DNA of 51,150 bases from a bacterium (GTDB taxonomy: Bacteria > Acidobacteriota > Thermoanaerobaculia > Multivoradales > JAHEKO01), in contig JAAENP010000356.1 of NCBI GenBank assembly GCA_024224155.1, positions 1-51,150 on the forward strand. Reading direction: 5' to 3'. The notes beneath the pieces were generated by a model. That model had not been told where the DNA came from and did no database searches. It worked only from the letters and a program-made list of their open reading frames with translations. Shown here piece by piece: positions 15,972 to 25,341 of this stretch (position 1 is the stretch's first letter; each line of letters opens with the position of its first letter). The translations under genes and the position numbers were made by a program.

Positions 15972-16950
15972 GTTTCTCCAAAGCCTGGATCAGCTCGTCG
16001 ATCACCGTCTGGCGCGCCGCGGCAGCCGAGGCGTCGAGCCGAAAACCGGCCGCGTTGCGATGCCCGCCGCCACCATTGCGGCGGGCTATCTCTTCCACGT
16101 TGACTCGATCTTTGCTGCGTAAGGAGACCTTCACCCGGTTACCGTCGATCTCGCGGATCAGACCCACGGCCTCGACGCTAGCAATGGACCGCGGGAAGTC
16201 GACCATGCCCTCGGTGTCCTCGCGGGCGGCTCCCGACCGCTCGAACATCTCCCGGGTGAGAAGGGCGGTTGCCACTCTCCCGTGCTCGTGGACTTCGAGC
16301 GAGCCGAGCATCTCCTGGAGCAGCCGCAACGAGGCTTCGCTCCTGCTTTCGTAGAGCCATTGCGAGATCTGCTGGGGTTGGGCGCCCCTGCGAACCAGCT
16401 CGGCGGCGGCCGTGAAGGCGCGATCCGAGCTGTTCGAGAACCGAAAACCACCGGTGTCGCTCACCAGGGCGACCAGGAGACAGGTCGCGGTCTTCGGATC
16501 GAGCGGGATCTTGAGCTTCTCGGCCAGCGTCAGGATCATCTCGCCGAGCGCCGGAGCCGAGGAGTCGGCCCAGTTGGCCAGGCCATAGCTCTCATTGCCC
16601 AGGTGGTGGTCGATGTTGAGGACATCTATTTCGCCGAGCGCTTTGTCGAGGCCGGACCTGGAAAGGGACGGGCACTCGAGGGCGATTGCGGCGTCGAAGT
16701 TGCCCGGGAAGCCCGACGGCGGATCGGATCCGGTATGCACGCGGTCGCTGCCGGCCAGCTGAGCGAACATGCTCGGTACCGGATCGTGGAGCCAGACCTG
16801 CGCCACCTTGCCGAAGCGGCGGAGGAGTCGCGCCAGTCCCAAGGACGAGCCGACGGCGTCGCCATCCGGATTCAGGTGGCTGGTGATGATGAAGCGCTCT
16901 CCTTCACAGAGCGGGCGCAGGAGGGGGTCAGGCGGATCGATTCTCGTCAT
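15943..16950 (-). CDS. nrnA: DHH/DHHA1 phosphoesterase (NrnA-type oligoribonuclease/pAp phosphatase)
   Basis: A 335-residue DHH-superfamily protein that degrades short RNA oligonucleotides (nanoRNA) and 3',5'-pAp. Motif I is SHLNPDGDAVGS at 24-35 with His25, Asp29 and Asp31. The DHH motif is IDHHLGNE near 108-115, a third aspartate lies in SDTGGFRFSN, and the DHHA1 glycine-rich substrate motif is NGGGGHRNAAGF near 299-310. It lies between rbfA and truB, the usual place for nrnA in several phyla lacking Orn. The start overlaps rbfA by 23 bases. Together with pnp it would complete RNA turnover. Confidence 0.94.
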   Translation of the reverse strand: MTRIDPPDPLLRPLCEGERFIITSHLNPDGDAVGSSLGLARLLRRFGKVAQVWLHDPVPSMFAQLAGSDRVHTGSDPPSGFPGNFDAAIALECPSLSRSGLDKALGEIDVLNIDHHLGNESYGLANWADSSAPALGEMILTLAEKLKIPLDPKTATCLLVALVSDTGGFRFSNSSDRAFTAAAELVRRGAQPQQISQWLYESRSEASLRLLQEMLGSLEVHEHGRVATALLTREMFERSGAAREDTEGMVDFPRSIASVEAVGLIREIDGNRVKVSLRSKDRVNVEEIARRNGGGGHRNAAGFRLDASAAAARQTVIDELIQALEKHDSQRPSAD

Positions 16951-17284
16951 GTAGCGACTCCAGTAGGTCCTCGATGCTTCGACTGTGCTCGGCTCCGCGA
17001 TCGAGCTCGAACACCAGGTCGGGAATGATCTTCATGGTCCGCAGGCGCCTTGCCAGGGTGGTGCGCAGGAAACCCCTGGCGTGCTGCAGACCCTCGAGGC
17101 CGGCGCGTCGAGCCTCCTCGTCTCCCAGAATCGACATGCGCACTACCGCCCGTCGGAGATCTGGGGTTACGCGCACGTCGGCCACGGTGGCGAGACGAAC
17201 TCGGGGATCCTGGAGCTTGCTGACGATGACTTCAGCGAGCTCGCGGCGGATGAGATCGCCGACCCTCTTGGTCCGCTGACTCAT
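16928..17284 (-). CDS. rbfA: Ribosome-binding factor A
   Basis: A 118-residue KH-type protein that binds the 30S subunit during late 16S 5'-end maturation and cold adaptation. MSQRTKRVGDLIRRELAEVI is the typical N-terminus, followed by DPRV near 26-29 and the VTPDLRRAVVRMSILGD segment. The C-terminus IPDLVFELDRGAEHSRSIEDLL is diagnostic. The ATG at 17284 overlaps the stop of the DUF503 gene as ATGA. Confidence 0.95.
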   Translation of the reverse strand: MSQRTKRVGDLIRRELAEVIVSKLQDPRVRLATVADVRVTPDLRRAVVRMSILGDEEARRAGLEGLQHARGFLRTTLARRLRTMKIIPDLVFELDRGAEHSRSIEDLLESLHDENRSA

Positions 17285-17574
17285 TCGAAGTCCTCGATCA
17301 GGTCCGAGTGCCAGTCGGTCAGGAACGCCTCGCTCCGGCCCTCGACCATTCGATGGATGTTCTCGAGAACCGCGACCGCATGCCGCCGGTCCGAGTTGAC
17401 CAGGGCAAACCCCAATTGGGCCCGCTGATGCAGGTTCTGGTGCTTGACCTCGGCCGAGGAGACCCCGTACCTGTGAGCCACGCGGTCGAGCAGACTCTTC
17501 ACCACGCGGCGCTTGTCCTTGAGGCTTCTGGCCTGAGGTATGTGCAGATCTGCGACAGCAACTCCGACGATCAT
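17281..17574 (-). CDS. DUF503-family (YlxP-like) protein
   Basis: A 97-residue DUF503 protein. Family features are an initial MIVGVAVADLHIP-type strand, SLKDKRRVVKSLLDRVAHRYGVSSAEV and the conserved HQRAQLGFALVNSD segment. Members sit between infB and rbfA in Firmicutes, Deltaproteobacteria and Acidobacteria and are linked to ribosome biogenesis, but their function is not established. The ATG at 17574 lies 7 bases after AGGAG; the adjacent TTG at 17577 is less likely. It overlaps rbfA by four bases. Confidence 0.9.
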   Translation of the reverse strand: MIVGVAVADLHIPQARSLKDKRRVVKSLLDRVAHRYGVSSAEVKHQNLHQRAQLGFALVNSDRRHAVAVLENIHRMVEGRSEAFLTDWHSDLIEDFE

Positions 17575-17601
17575 CAAGATACTCCTGGCGGGGACCGCTT
17601 T

Positions 17602-17635
17602 CCGGGACCACGGCCCCGGCCGGACCGCGTCCCGG
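17602..17635 (-). repeat. Intercistronic GC hairpin between infB and DUF503 gene
   Basis: CCGGGAC (17602-17608) is the exact complement of GTCCCGG (17629-17635), with a GGCC-rich loop. It lies just past the infB stop and upstream of the DUF503 ribosome-binding site. No U-run follows, so it may adjust mRNA stability or translation inside the operon. Confidence 0.35.
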
Positions 17636-17642
17636 GTGGCCC

Positions 17643-19949
17643 CTAGAGCGTGGGTGCGACCTCTTCCTTGGCGTACGCCTCGATCAGGTCACCGGGCTTG
17701 ACGTCCTGATACTTCTCGAGTCGAATGCCGCAGTCAAAGCCGGTTCGGACCTCGGCGACATCATCCTTGAAGCGCCGCAGGGAACCGAGCGCGCCGTCGT
17801 GAATCACGACGTTGTCGCGTAGCAGCCGAGCCTGAGCATTCCTCGGGATCGTGCCTTCGATGACGTGGCACCCTGCGATGACACCCTGCTTCGGAATCGA
17901 GAAGATCTCGCGCACTTCGGCGCGGCCCCGAATGACTTCCTTGAAAGTGGGCTCGAGAAGGCCGGTCATGGCCTTGCGGATCTCGTCCGTGAGCTCGTAG
18001 ATAACCGTGTGCAGGCGAATGTCGACCTGTTCCTTGTCCGCGAGATCCGCGGCATTCTGCTCGGGCCGGACGTTGAAACCAACCACGATCGCATCCGAAG
18101 CGGCTGCCAGCAAGATGTCGTTGTTGGAAATGGCGCCGACTCCGGCACGGATGATCTCGATCCGGACCTGCTCTGTGGCCTGCTTGCGCAGGGTGTCGGC
18201 GATGACTTCGACGGATCCCTGGACGTCGGCCTTCAGCACCACCGCGAGCTCTTTCGCCTCACCCTGCTGAATGCGATCGAAGAGCTGTTCGAGCGAGGCC
18301 TTGCCGGATACCGGGGCCAGCTCCTTGCGGCGAACCTCTTCCTGGCGGAACTCGGCGACCGAACGGGCCTTGCTTTCGTCTTCGACGACCTGGAAAGGGT
18401 CTCCGGCTTCGGGCACGCTGTCGAAACCCATCACCTCGATCGGCGTCGCCGGTTCGACCTCGTCCAATCTTTCGCCGAGATCGCTGAGCATGGAGCGGAC
18501 CTTCCCGAAGGTGGCACCGGCGACGAAGACGTCGCCTCGCCTCAAGGTCCCATTCTGTACCAACACCGTGGCCAGGATTCCGCGGCCGGCCTCCTTTTTG
18601 GCTTCCAGGACCACTCCCTGGGCCGGCAGTCCGGGGTCGGCCTTGAGCTCGAGGATGTCCGCCGTCAGCAGCAGCATCTCGAGAAGCTCGCTGATGCCTT
18701 CCTGCTTGAGCGCCGAGATCGGCAGGGCGATCGTGTCGCCGCCCCACTCTTCGACCGCGACGCCGTGATCGGCGAGCTCTTTCTTGACCCGCTCGACGTT
18801 GGCGTTCGATTTGTCGATTTTGTTGATCGCTACGAGGATCGGAACGTTGGCAGCCTTGGCGTGATCGATCGCCTCGATCGTCTGCGGCATGACGCTGTCG
18901 TCCGCCGCCACCACCAGAACGACAATGTCGGTGGCCTTGGCGCCCCGGGACCGCATCAGCGTAAAGGCCTCGTGTCCCGGCGTATCCAGGAAGACGACTT
19001 TCCGCCCGCCGACGTCAACCTGGTAGGCGCCGATGTGCTGGGTGATCCCGCCGAACTCGCTCTCGGTGACCCTGGAAGAACGAATCGAGTCGAGCAGCGT
19101 GGTCTTACCGTGGTCGACGTGACCCATGATGGTCACGACGGGAGCCCGCGGCTCGGTGCCGCCGACCGACTTCTGCTGTAGCTGGATCTCTTCCTCGAAT
19201 GAGACCGCCATTGCCTCGACCCCGAGCTGCTCGGCGATCTCGACGGCCAGGTCGGGCTCGACGATGTGGTTGATGGTCGCCATCATCCCCCGTTCGAGGA
19301 AGTACTTGATCAGGTCCTTGGACTTGACATCGAGTTTCTCCGCGAATTCTCGAACGGTCATCGCCTCCGAGATCGTGATCGGTCCGGTCGGCGCGCCGTG
19401 CTTGAACTCGAGAGTCTGGTCGCTGGCGGTTTGCTGACGGCGCGCGCTCCGTCGCTGCCTGCGCGCCGAGGTGTCGACTTCCGTGGCCCTGCCGGCCTCG
19501 GGCGTCGGTGGAGGCGTAGGCTGAGCGCTCGGCGCCTGGGTAGCGGGCGTGGCGCTGGCCTGGACTTCAGGTGCCGCCGCGACCTCCTCGGCCGGCGCCG
19601 GAGTCGCGGGGACCGCTGGCTGCGGTTTTTGAGTCGTCGGAATCGTGCGAATGCGGGGCTGCACCCTCTGAATCATGCGGCGGCCGCGCGGTTTCAGTCC
19701 AGTCGGCATCCGCCTCTGGGGCGGCTTCTTGCGCGCCACCGGTACCGTGGCCTTGGCCTCGGCGTCACGCAGAATCACTTCGCGCGGCTGGCGCAGACTC
19801 TTGCCCTGAAGAACCGCAGCGATGATCTCGGAATCCACCTCGGGATTCTTGTCGTCGAGCTGAACGCCGATGGATTTGAGCTTGAAGATGAGGTCCTGGT
19901 CCTCGACGCCCATCTTTTTGGCGAGATCCTGGACCGAAATCTTTCCCAT
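17643..19949 (-). CDS. infB: Translation initiation factor IF-2
   Basis: A GTPase that delivers initiator fMet-tRNA to the 30S subunit, 768 residues. The N-terminal IF2_N subdomain (1-55: [22 protein letters not shown]) is followed by a Pro/Ala/Arg-rich linker (about 60-180) and a second IF2_N module ([22 protein letters not shown]). The G domain begins near residue 275 with GHVDHGKTT, then DTPGHEAFT and NKIDKSNA. Domain II, the IF2-specific domain and the C-terminal tRNA-binding barrel ([14 protein letters not shown]) follow. It is 33 bases downstream of nusA, in the conserved rimP-nusA-infB order. Confidence 0.97.
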   Translation of the reverse strand: MGKISVQDLAKKMGVEDQDLIFKLKSIGVQLDDKNPEVDSEIIAAVLQGKSLRQPREVILRDAEAKATVPVARKKPPQRRMPTGLKPRGRRMIQRVQPRIRTIPTTQKPQPAVPATPAPAEEVAAAPEVQASATPATQAPSAQPTPPPTPEAGRATEVDTSARRQRRSARRQQTASDQTLEFKHGAPTGPITISEAMTVREFAEKLDVKSKDLIKYFLERGMMATINHIVEPDLAVEIAEQLGVEAMAVSFEEEIQLQQKSVGGTEPRAPVVTIMGHVDHGKTTLLDSIRSSRVTESEFGGITQHIGAYQVDVGGRKVVFLDTPGHEAFTLMRSRGAKATDIVVLVVAADDSVMPQTIEAIDHAKAANVPILVAINKIDKSNANVERVKKELADHGVAVEEWGGDTIALPISALKQEGISELLEMLLLTADILELKADPGLPAQGVVLEAKKEAGRGILATVLVQNGTLRRGDVFVAGATFGKVRSMLSDLGERLDEVEPATPIEVMGFDSVPEAGDPFQVVEDESKARSVAEFRQEEVRRKELAPVSGKASLEQLFDRIQQGEAKELAVVLKADVQGSVEVIADTLRKQATEQVRIEIIRAGVGAISNNDILLAAASDAIVVGFNVRPEQNAADLADKEQVDIRLHTVIYELTDEIRKAMTGLLEPTFKEVIRGRAEVREIFSIPKQGVIAGCHVIEGTIPRNAQARLLRDNVVIHDGALGSLRRFKDDVAEVRTGFDCGIRLEKYQDVKPGDLIEAYAKEEVAPTL

Positions 19950-19982
19950 ATCGGAGACTCCTAGAGCAGTGCTTGCGACCGC

Positions 19983-21527
19983 CTATACGTTTTCTTTGCT
20001 TCCCTCATCGGACTCCGAGCTCGCGTTCTCGTCGACTCCCGACGGTTCGGCAATCTCCTCGTCGCTCTCGCCGGGAGAACCGGACGTCGCCTCGGTCTCC
20101 TGAAGAGCGCGGCTCAGCGCGGCCATGAAGTCATCGTCCTGGGCAGGAGCACCCGTCTCCGCGGTCTCGACTCCGGCCGTTGCGGCGCCTTCCGCCTCGA
20201 CGGCTACGGCCCCAGCGGCCGGGAAGCTGTCCGCCCAGTCCTTGATAGCGCTCGCGGTCTTGAGCCCGACACCTTCGACCTGGGCCAGGTCCTCGGGCTC
20301 CGCCGCCTGCAGTCGCTCGAGCTCGCCATAGCCGGCGGCTTCGAGGTTCTCGGCGGTAACGGCTCCGACCCCCGGTGCGCTCGCCAGGTCGAAGACTCGC
20401 TCCGGGGTCGAATCGACTTCCTCGGCCATCGCGGTCTCGAGCATCTTCGCGAGGGCATCGGCGACCTCGCCCTTGACGTCGGTCTCGCTCTTGATGTCGA
20501 TCTTGGCGTTCAGGAGCTCGGCCGCGAGTCGGACATTCTGGCCGCGTTTGCCAATCGCCAAGGAGAGCTGCTCGTCTTCGACGATTACGTCCAAGTGGGG
20601 CGTCTCTCCCGGATGGGTAACCGAGACACGAGTGATCCGGGCCGGCGCTAGGGCACTCTGAGCGAAGGTGACGAGATCCTCGCTGTATTCGATGATGTCG
20701 ATCTTCTCGCCGCGGAGCTCGCGGATGATGGCCTGAACGCGAGAGCCCTTCATGCCGACGCAAGCGCCCACAGGATCGACGTCACGCGCGCGGCTGAACA
20801 CCGCGACCTTGGCTCGCTCTCCAGGTGCTCGGACAGCCGACTTGATGCGCACCGTGCCGTCGTAGATCTCCGGAACTTCCATCTCGAAGAGCTTGACTAG
20901 CAGTCGGGGGTCGGTCCGCGAAAGAACCACCTGAGGCCCCTTGGGCTGTTGATGAACCTCGACGATGACGGCTCGAATCCGCTCGCCCTGGCTGTAGCGC
21001 TCGTGGCGGGCCTGTTCGCCCCGCGGCACGACGGCCTCGGTGCGACCGAGATCGACGATGATGTCGCCGCGCTCGAAGCGCTTGACGGTGCCGTTGACGA
21101 CTTCGCCGACGCGCTCGATGAATTCGTTGTAGATCTTCTCCCGCTCGGCTTCGCGAACTCGCTGATACAAAACCTGCTTGGCGGACTGCGCGGCGATTCG
21201 TCCCAGGCCCTCGGTCGAGATCGGGATGTGGATCTCGTCGCCGACCTCGGCGTCGGCCTTTTCCTCCCGCGCTTCCTCGACGGTCCACTCGGCCTGGGGG
21301 TCTTCGACCTCGTCGACGACTTGCTTGACAATGAACGCCTCGAACTTGCCCGTGCTCTTGTCCAGCTGGGAACGCACGGGCGCCTTGATCCGATGCTGCT
21401 TCTTGGCGGCGGACGCCATCGCGTCCTCCAACGCCGCAATCCAGCGGTCGACGTCGATCTCTTTCTCGCGTGAAACCTGATCGAGGATCTCGCCGAGGTT
21501 GATTTCCTGTGCTTTTGCTTGGGCCAT
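19983..21527 (-). CDS. nusA: Transcription termination/antitermination factor NusA
   Basis: A transcription elongation factor that binds RNA polymerase, 514 residues. The order is an N-terminal RNAP-binding domain (1-135), S1 domain (about 140-205; VVNGTVKRFERGDIIVDLG), KH1 (GACVGMKGSRVQAIIRELRGEKIDIIEY) and KH2 (SLAIGKRGQNVRLAAELLNAKIDI). A C-terminal helix-hairpin-helix segment follows (about 375-445; LASAPGVGAVTAENLEAAGY and QVEGVGLKTASAIKDWA). It ends in a low-complexity acidic tail of about 70 residues rich in Glu, Ser and Ala, longer than in most NusA proteins. rimP ends 11 bases upstream. Confidence 0.97.
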   Translation of the reverse strand: MAQAKAQEINLGEILDQVSREKEIDVDRWIAALEDAMASAAKKQHRIKAPVRSQLDKSTGKFEAFIVKQVVDEVEDPQAEWTVEEAREEKADAEVGDEIHIPISTEGLGRIAAQSAKQVLYQRVREAEREKIYNEFIERVGEVVNGTVKRFERGDIIVDLGRTEAVVPRGEQARHERYSQGERIRAVIVEVHQQPKGPQVVLSRTDPRLLVKLFEMEVPEIYDGTVRIKSAVRAPGERAKVAVFSRARDVDPVGACVGMKGSRVQAIIRELRGEKIDIIEYSEDLVTFAQSALAPARITRVSVTHPGETPHLDVIVEDEQLSLAIGKRGQNVRLAAELLNAKIDIKSETDVKGEVADALAKMLETAMAEEVDSTPERVFDLASAPGVGAVTAENLEAAGYGELERLQAAEPEDLAQVEGVGLKTASAIKDWADSFPAAGAVAVEAEGAATAGVETAETGAPAQDDDFMAALSRALQETEATSGSPGESDEEIAEPSGVDENASSESDEGSKENV

Positions 21528-21538
21528 GACGTGTCTTC

Positions 21539-21991
21539 CTAGAATTTGGGCTCGAGCCGGGTCTTCAGGACCTGATCGAGCTTGATCTTGTGGACGCCCT
21601 CGGGCAACTCGAGCGCGATCTGCGGACCGCCGTCCGCATTCGGTTCGTAGTCGATCAGGCGTCCACTGTCGGTTCGTTTCTGATCTTGATCAAGCCAAGA
21701 AACCCGCACCGGCTCGCCGAGGAACCTCTGATAGTCGCTCTCGGAGTAGAACTCCCGATCGAGACCCGGCGAGGTCACCTCGAGGGTGTAGTGGCCGCTG
21801 CCGAAGTCGACGACGTCCAGGAAAGCCGAAGCCTCCCTCGAGACGTCGGAGCACTCCTTGAGCGTCACACCACCTTCCCGGTCGAGGATCAACTTGAGTA
21901 CGCCGCCTCTGAAGTCGGCATGGAGAAGCTCGCAGTTGCATCGAACGGCGATTCCCTCGAGCTCTTCCTGTACTTCCGTGTTGATTGACAT
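21539..21991 (-). CDS. rimP: Ribosome maturation factor RimP
   Basis: A 150-residue RimP (YhbC/P15a) protein needed for 30S maturation. Family segments are GGVLKLILDREGGVTLKECSDVSREASAFLD and YTLEVTSPGLDREF, with a C-terminal SH3-like domain (RVSWL...GRLIDYEP...I.LELPEG). The ATG at 21991 (MSINTEVQEEL) was chosen; the frame opens 13 codons earlier, but that part looks unrelated to RimP and lies closer to the poly-U tract of the leader. First gene of the operon, with the promoter at 22086-22115. Confidence 0.93.
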   Translation of the reverse strand: MSINTEVQEELEGIAVRCNCELLHADFRGGVLKLILDREGGVTLKECSDVSREASAFLDVVDFGSGHYTLEVTSPGLDREFYSESDYQRFLGEPVRVSWLDQDQKRTDSGRLIDYEPNADGGPQIALELPEGVHKIKLDQVLKTRLEPKF

Positions 21992-22028
21992 GGCGAGTTT
22001 CACCCTACTCGGTCTGGAGGTCCGGGAC

Positions 22029-22053
22029 AAAAAAAAGCGGGCGCGCGGCCCAC
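22029..22053 (-). terminator. Possible attenuator in the rimP-nusA leader
   Basis: On the minus strand a GGGC/GCCC stem with a five-base loop (22039-22051) is followed directly by GC and eight consecutive T residues (22036-22029), about 40 bases upstream of the rimP ATG and downstream of the predicted promoter. The stem is only 4 bp, so this is a weak intrinsic terminator. Its location inside the leader of a NusA operon suggests conditional termination. Confidence 0.4.
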
Positions 22054-22085
22054 TTCCCCAACACCGGACGACTCGACCAACCGTT

Positions 22086-22115
22086 AGTATATGGAATTGG
22101 GAGTGGGTTTTTCAA
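22086..22115 (-). promoter_or_regulatory. Promoter of the rimP-nusA-infB operon
   Basis: TTGAAA (22110-22115) and TATACT (22086-22091), each one base from the sigma70 consensus, are separated by 18 bases on the minus strand. The predicted start near 22079 gives a leader of about 88 bases before rimP. It is the best promoter match in the window and lies in a 322-base divergent region. Confidence 0.7.
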
Positions 22116-22235
22116 CCAGTCGGACCGGATGCGGATCCCACGACAAGGTGCTGCGCCGGACCCCGGGTACTGCCAAATTGGCGTAGACAAGGGGATCGCG
22201 TCCTACCAAGCAACCGCCGCCCCCTGGCAAGAGGC

Positions 22236-22245
22236 TTGCTACGAT
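22236..22245 (+). promoter_or_regulatory. Candidate extended -10 for the HtrA/DegP gene
   Basis: TTGCTACGAT contains TG-N-TACGAT, an extended -10. The same ten bases recur in the acyl-CoA dehydrogenase promoter at 26260-26269. No recognisable -35 lies 16-18 bases upstream. The start would fall about 60 bases before the ATG at 22314. Confidence 0.4.
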
Positions 22246-22313
22246 GGGGGTCCGATGGGGAGACGGACCGGACGAACAACCGACGACAGCATTTACAGGG
22301 TAGAGGTATTCGA

Positions 22314-23849
22314 ATGAAAAACCGCGCACAACGTGGAGTCTTGACCGCGATCTTGATCTTCGGAGCGGTCATCTTCGGGATGGTCCTGGCAGGTGGCCTC
22401 AACCTGACCTCGCGGAGCGTCGGATCGCCGACACCGGTGGCCGGGCCGGACTCGAGCGACGAACCGGTTCTGGCCGTGACCAACGGGTTTCCCGACTTCG
22501 CCGAGCTGGCCGAGCGGGTTTCCCCATCGGTGGCTTCGATCGAGGCCCATTCGTTCGAGAGTAGTTCGAGGCAGCGCAGACGGGTAGATCCTTTCGAGTT
22601 CTTCTTCGGTCCACCGCGGCGCCGAGATCAGGAGCCGGAAGGCGACGAGCGCGAGTTTCGCCAGGATTCCGGAGGTTCCGGCTTCGTGATTAGCGCAGAT
22701 GGGCTGGTGATCACGAACAACCATGTAGTCGACGGTGCCGACGAGCTCAAGGTCCACCTTGGCGATCGCACTTTCAAGGCCGTGGTCAAGGGGCGCGATC
22801 CCGAGACCGACTTGGCGCTTCTGCAAGTGGAGACCGATGAGAAGCTCGACTATCTGCCGCTGGGAGACAGCGAGCAGCTACGAGTCGGAGAGTGGGTCAT
22901 GGCTGTCGGCTCGCCGCTGGGGCTCGCCGACACGGTGACCGTAGGTGTGGTCAGTGCCAAGGGGCGCCGCATCAACATCAGTCGAGAGACGGGCTCGTTC
23001 GAGAACTTCATCCAGACTGACGCCGCCATCAACTTCGGCAACTCCGGAGGCCCCTTGATCAACCTCCGCGGCCAGGTCGTCGGCATCAACACGGCGATCA
23101 ACTACGGTTCGGAGAACATCGGTTTCGCGGTACCTGTAAACACCTTGCAGCAGGTTTTGCCGGCGCTGCGCGAAGGGGGGCGCGTACGGCGCGGCTATCT
23201 AGGGGTCGGCGTGAACGACCTGGATCGGGATGCCGCCGAGGCCTTCGGCCTTTCGTCCACGAACGGGGCCATGGTGACCCAGGTCATGCCCGGCCAGCCC
23301 GCCGACAAAGCCGGGATCAATCACGGCGACATCGTTCTGGCCGCCGACGGCAGGCCGATCAAGAACACGCGCGAGCTGATCGACTACGTGTCCTCAACGG
23401 CGCCCGGCACGGGAGTGAAGCTCGACATTCTGCGCAACGGCAAGCGGCTGACCAAGACGGTCGAGCTGACGGAGAGGCCCTCTGAAGGGCAGGAGGCCGC
23501 CGAAGAAAGCGGCGAGGGCGAGAGCGGGATCGGTTGGTTGGGAATTCGGTACCAGGACCTGACGCCGGGTCTGCGGGAATCTCACGGTCTTCCCGAGGGC
23601 CTGGGAGGCGTCTGGATCACCTCGGTCTCGCCACGAAGTCCGCTCTACGACGAGGGCGTAACGCAGACGCAGAACGTGATCACGGTGATCACCGAAGTAA
23701 ACGGCGAGAAGGTGGACTCCGTGTCCGCCTTCGAAGGCAAGGTCAGAGAGGCCGGTCTCGGCTCTCGCCTGCGGATCTACCTGCGTCGCTTCGTCAACGG
23801 CCAGGAACAGCAGCCGCTGTTCGCGTTCCCCCGAGTTCCGGAGGAGTAG
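22314..23849 (+). CDS. degP: HtrA/DegP-type serine endoprotease
   Basis: A periplasmic protein-quality protease of 511 residues. A membrane-targeting segment (about 9-30; VLTAILIFGAVIFGMVLAGG) is either a signal peptide or an anchor. The trypsin-like domain carries His137 (TNNHVVDG), Asp166 (DPETDLALL) and Ser244 (FGNSGGP). Between 83 and 120 there is a charged insert (QRRRVDPFEFFFG...EPEGDERE), matching the Q-linker/LA loop of DegP. Two PDZ domains follow (about 280-370 and 410-500). The ATG at 22314 has AGAGG eight bases upstream; the frame is open further upstream, but the hydrophobic N-terminus fixes the start. A strong terminator follows the gene, so it is probably transcribed alone. Confidence 0.94.
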   Translation: MKNRAQRGVLTAILIFGAVIFGMVLAGGLNLTSRSVGSPTPVAGPDSSDEPVLAVTNGFPDFAELAERVSPSVASIEAHSFESSSRQRRRVDPFEFFFGPPRRRDQEPEGDEREFRQDSGGSGFVISADGLVITNNHVVDGADELKVHLGDRTFKAVVKGRDPETDLALLQVETDEKLDYLPLGDSEQLRVGEWVMAVGSPLGLADTVTVGVVSAKGRRINISRETGSFENFIQTDAAINFGNSGGPLINLRGQVVGINTAINYGSENIGFAVPVNTLQQVLPALREGGRVRRGYLGVGVNDLDRDAAEAFGLSSTNGAMVTQVMPGQPADKAGINHGDIVLAADGRPIKNTRELIDYVSSTAPGTGVKLDILRNGKRLTKTVELTERPSEGQEAAEESGEGESGIGWLGIRYQDLTPGLRESHGLPEGLGGVWITSVSPRSPLYDEGVTQTQNVITVITEVNGEKVDSVSAFEGKVREAGLGSRLRIYLRRFVNGQEQQPLFAFPRVPEE

Positions 23850-23898
23850 CAACCGGGGGGTTGGATGGTTTGCGAGCTCCTCATGAGCTCCTTTGGTT

Positions 23899-23933
23899 GG
23901 GTCGGCTCCGTTGTGGGGCCGGCCCTTTTTCTT
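23899..23933 (+). terminator. Intrinsic terminator after degP
   Basis: GGGTCGGC (23899-23906) pairs with GCCGGCCC (23918-23925) as an 8-bp stem with one G-U pair. A T-rich tract (23926-23933, five Ts in a row) follows. It lies 50 bases past the degP stop and just before the response regulator start. Confidence 0.8.
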
Positions 23934-23952
23934 GCGCGATAGACTGCCCGCC

Positions 23953-25341
23953 ATGGCCGACAACGAAGGCAGCTTCCGGGGGCGGATTCTCGTCGTCGAC
24001 GACGAAGCCTCGATTCGAGAGAGCCTGCGAATGATTCTCGAGTACGAGGGGTATCAGGTTGAAGAAGCCAAGAACGGTGAGGAGGCGATCGAGGCGGTTC
24101 GGCGCCACGTTCCCGAGGCAATTCTGCTGGATATCAAGATGCCCGGGCTGGATGGGCTTTCCGTGCTGCGTCGGCTTCAGGAGAGAGGCTACGACCTGCC
24201 GGTTCTGATCGTCACCGGGCACGGCGACGTATCGACTGCCGTCGAGGCCACCAAGGCGGGCGCGTTTGACTTCTTCGAGAAGCCGCTTCAGCGCGAGCGC
24301 GTCCTCGTCAGCCTGCGCAACGCCGTTGACGTCGCGCGTCTTCAACGAGAGAGCGAGGCGGGCCGGCCGGACCGCGACGAGATGGTGGGGTCGTCTTCGG
24401 TAATGACGGAGCTGCGAGGGACCATCGAGAAGGCCGCCCCGACGCCGGCCACGGTCTTGATCACCGGCGAGAGCGGCACCGGTAAGGAGCTCGTGGCGCG
24501 CGCGATCCATTCTCTGAGCAGTCGTCGCGACAAGATTCTCGTGCAGGTGAACTGTGCCGCGATTCCGGAGGAGCTGATCGAGTCGGAGCTCTTCGGTCAC
24601 GAGAAGGGCTCTTTCACCGGAGCGTCGAAGAAGCAGGTCGGCAAGTTCGTCGCGGCGGACGGTGGCACGATCTTCTTGGACGAGGTCGGCGACATGTCCG
24701 CCCGCACTCAGGCGAAGGTGCTGCGGGTTCTGGAGGACGGCGATGTCGAGCCGGTCGGGTCCCAGAAGGTCAGCAAGGTCGATGTGAGGGTGGTTGCGGC
24801 CACCAATCGGGACCTGAAGGAGGAGATCGGGGGGGGGCGTTTTCGTGAGGATCTCTATTACCGGCTGAACGTCGTTCCGATCCGGACGCCGCCCCTGCGC
24901 GAACGGCTCGCCGACGTCGACGATCTGATCGAGTACTTCGTGCGACGCTTTTCGCAGGCCAGCAACTATCCGCCCAAGACCTTCTCGGCCGATGCCATCG
25001 AGCATCTCAGATCGCTGCCCTGGCAGGGCAACGTCCGGGAGCTGAAGAACGCTGTCGAGAGGCTTCTGATCCTGAGCGCCGGAGACCCGGTTTCGAAGTC
25101 CGATGTGATCGGTCTCCTGGGCGGTCCGGCTCCGGGGCTCTCGGGTACGCTTGCCGAGGCCGATACCTTGCGCGAGTTCAGGGAAGTCTCCGAGAAGATG
25201 TTCCTGCTCAGGAAGCTCGAGGAGAACGGCTGGAACGTGACCAAGACGGCCAAGACGATCGACACCCCACGCAGCAACCTGTACAAGAAGATGGAACAGT
25301 ATGGAATCCATCGGGACCAGAGAGGCGGAGATGGCGAATGA
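23953..25341 (+). CDS. Sigma-54-dependent response regulator (NtrC/NtrX family)
   Basis: A bacterial enhancer-binding protein of 462 residues. The receiver domain (10-125) has DDE at 16-18, phospho-acceptor Asp60 in LLDIKMPG and Lys in FFEKPL. The AAA+ domain (about 145-380) has Walker A GESGTGKE, Walker B GGTIFLDEVGDM and the sigma-54 contact loop as GSFTGA (usually GAFTGA; Ser is a tolerated change). A Fis-type helix-turn-helix ends the protein (NVTKTAKTIDTPRSNLYKKMEQYGI), a form typical of NtrX-like regulators. The ATG at 23953 is used. No sensor kinase is adjacent. The stop overlaps the pyrE start by 11 bases. Confidence 0.93.
   Translation: MADNEGSFRGRILVVDDEASIRESLRMILEYEGYQVEEAKNGEEAIEAVRRHVPEAILLDIKMPGLDGLSVLRRLQERGYDLPVLIVTGHGDVSTAVEATKAGAFDFFEKPLQRERVLVSLRNAVDVARLQRESEAGRPDRDEMVGSSSVMTELRGTIEKAAPTPATVLITGESGTGKELVARAIHSLSSRRDKILVQVNCAAIPEELIESELFGHEKGSFTGASKKQVGKFVAADGGTIFLDEVGDMSARTQAKVLRVLEDGDVEPVGSQKVSKVDVRVVAATNRDLKEEIGGGRFREDLYYRLNVVPIRTPPLRERLADVDDLIEYFVRRFSQASNYPPKTFSADAIEHLRSLPWQGNVRELKNAVERLLILSAGDPVSKSDVIGLLGGPAPGLSGTLAEADTLREFREVSEKMFLLRKLEENGWNVTKTAKTIDTPRSNLYKKMEQYGIHRDQRGGDGE

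Noticed and set aside
23881-25311. A 476-codon antisense frame to the sigma-54 regulator
   Set aside because: Shadow frame; the + strand has complete receiver, AAA+ and Fis domains.
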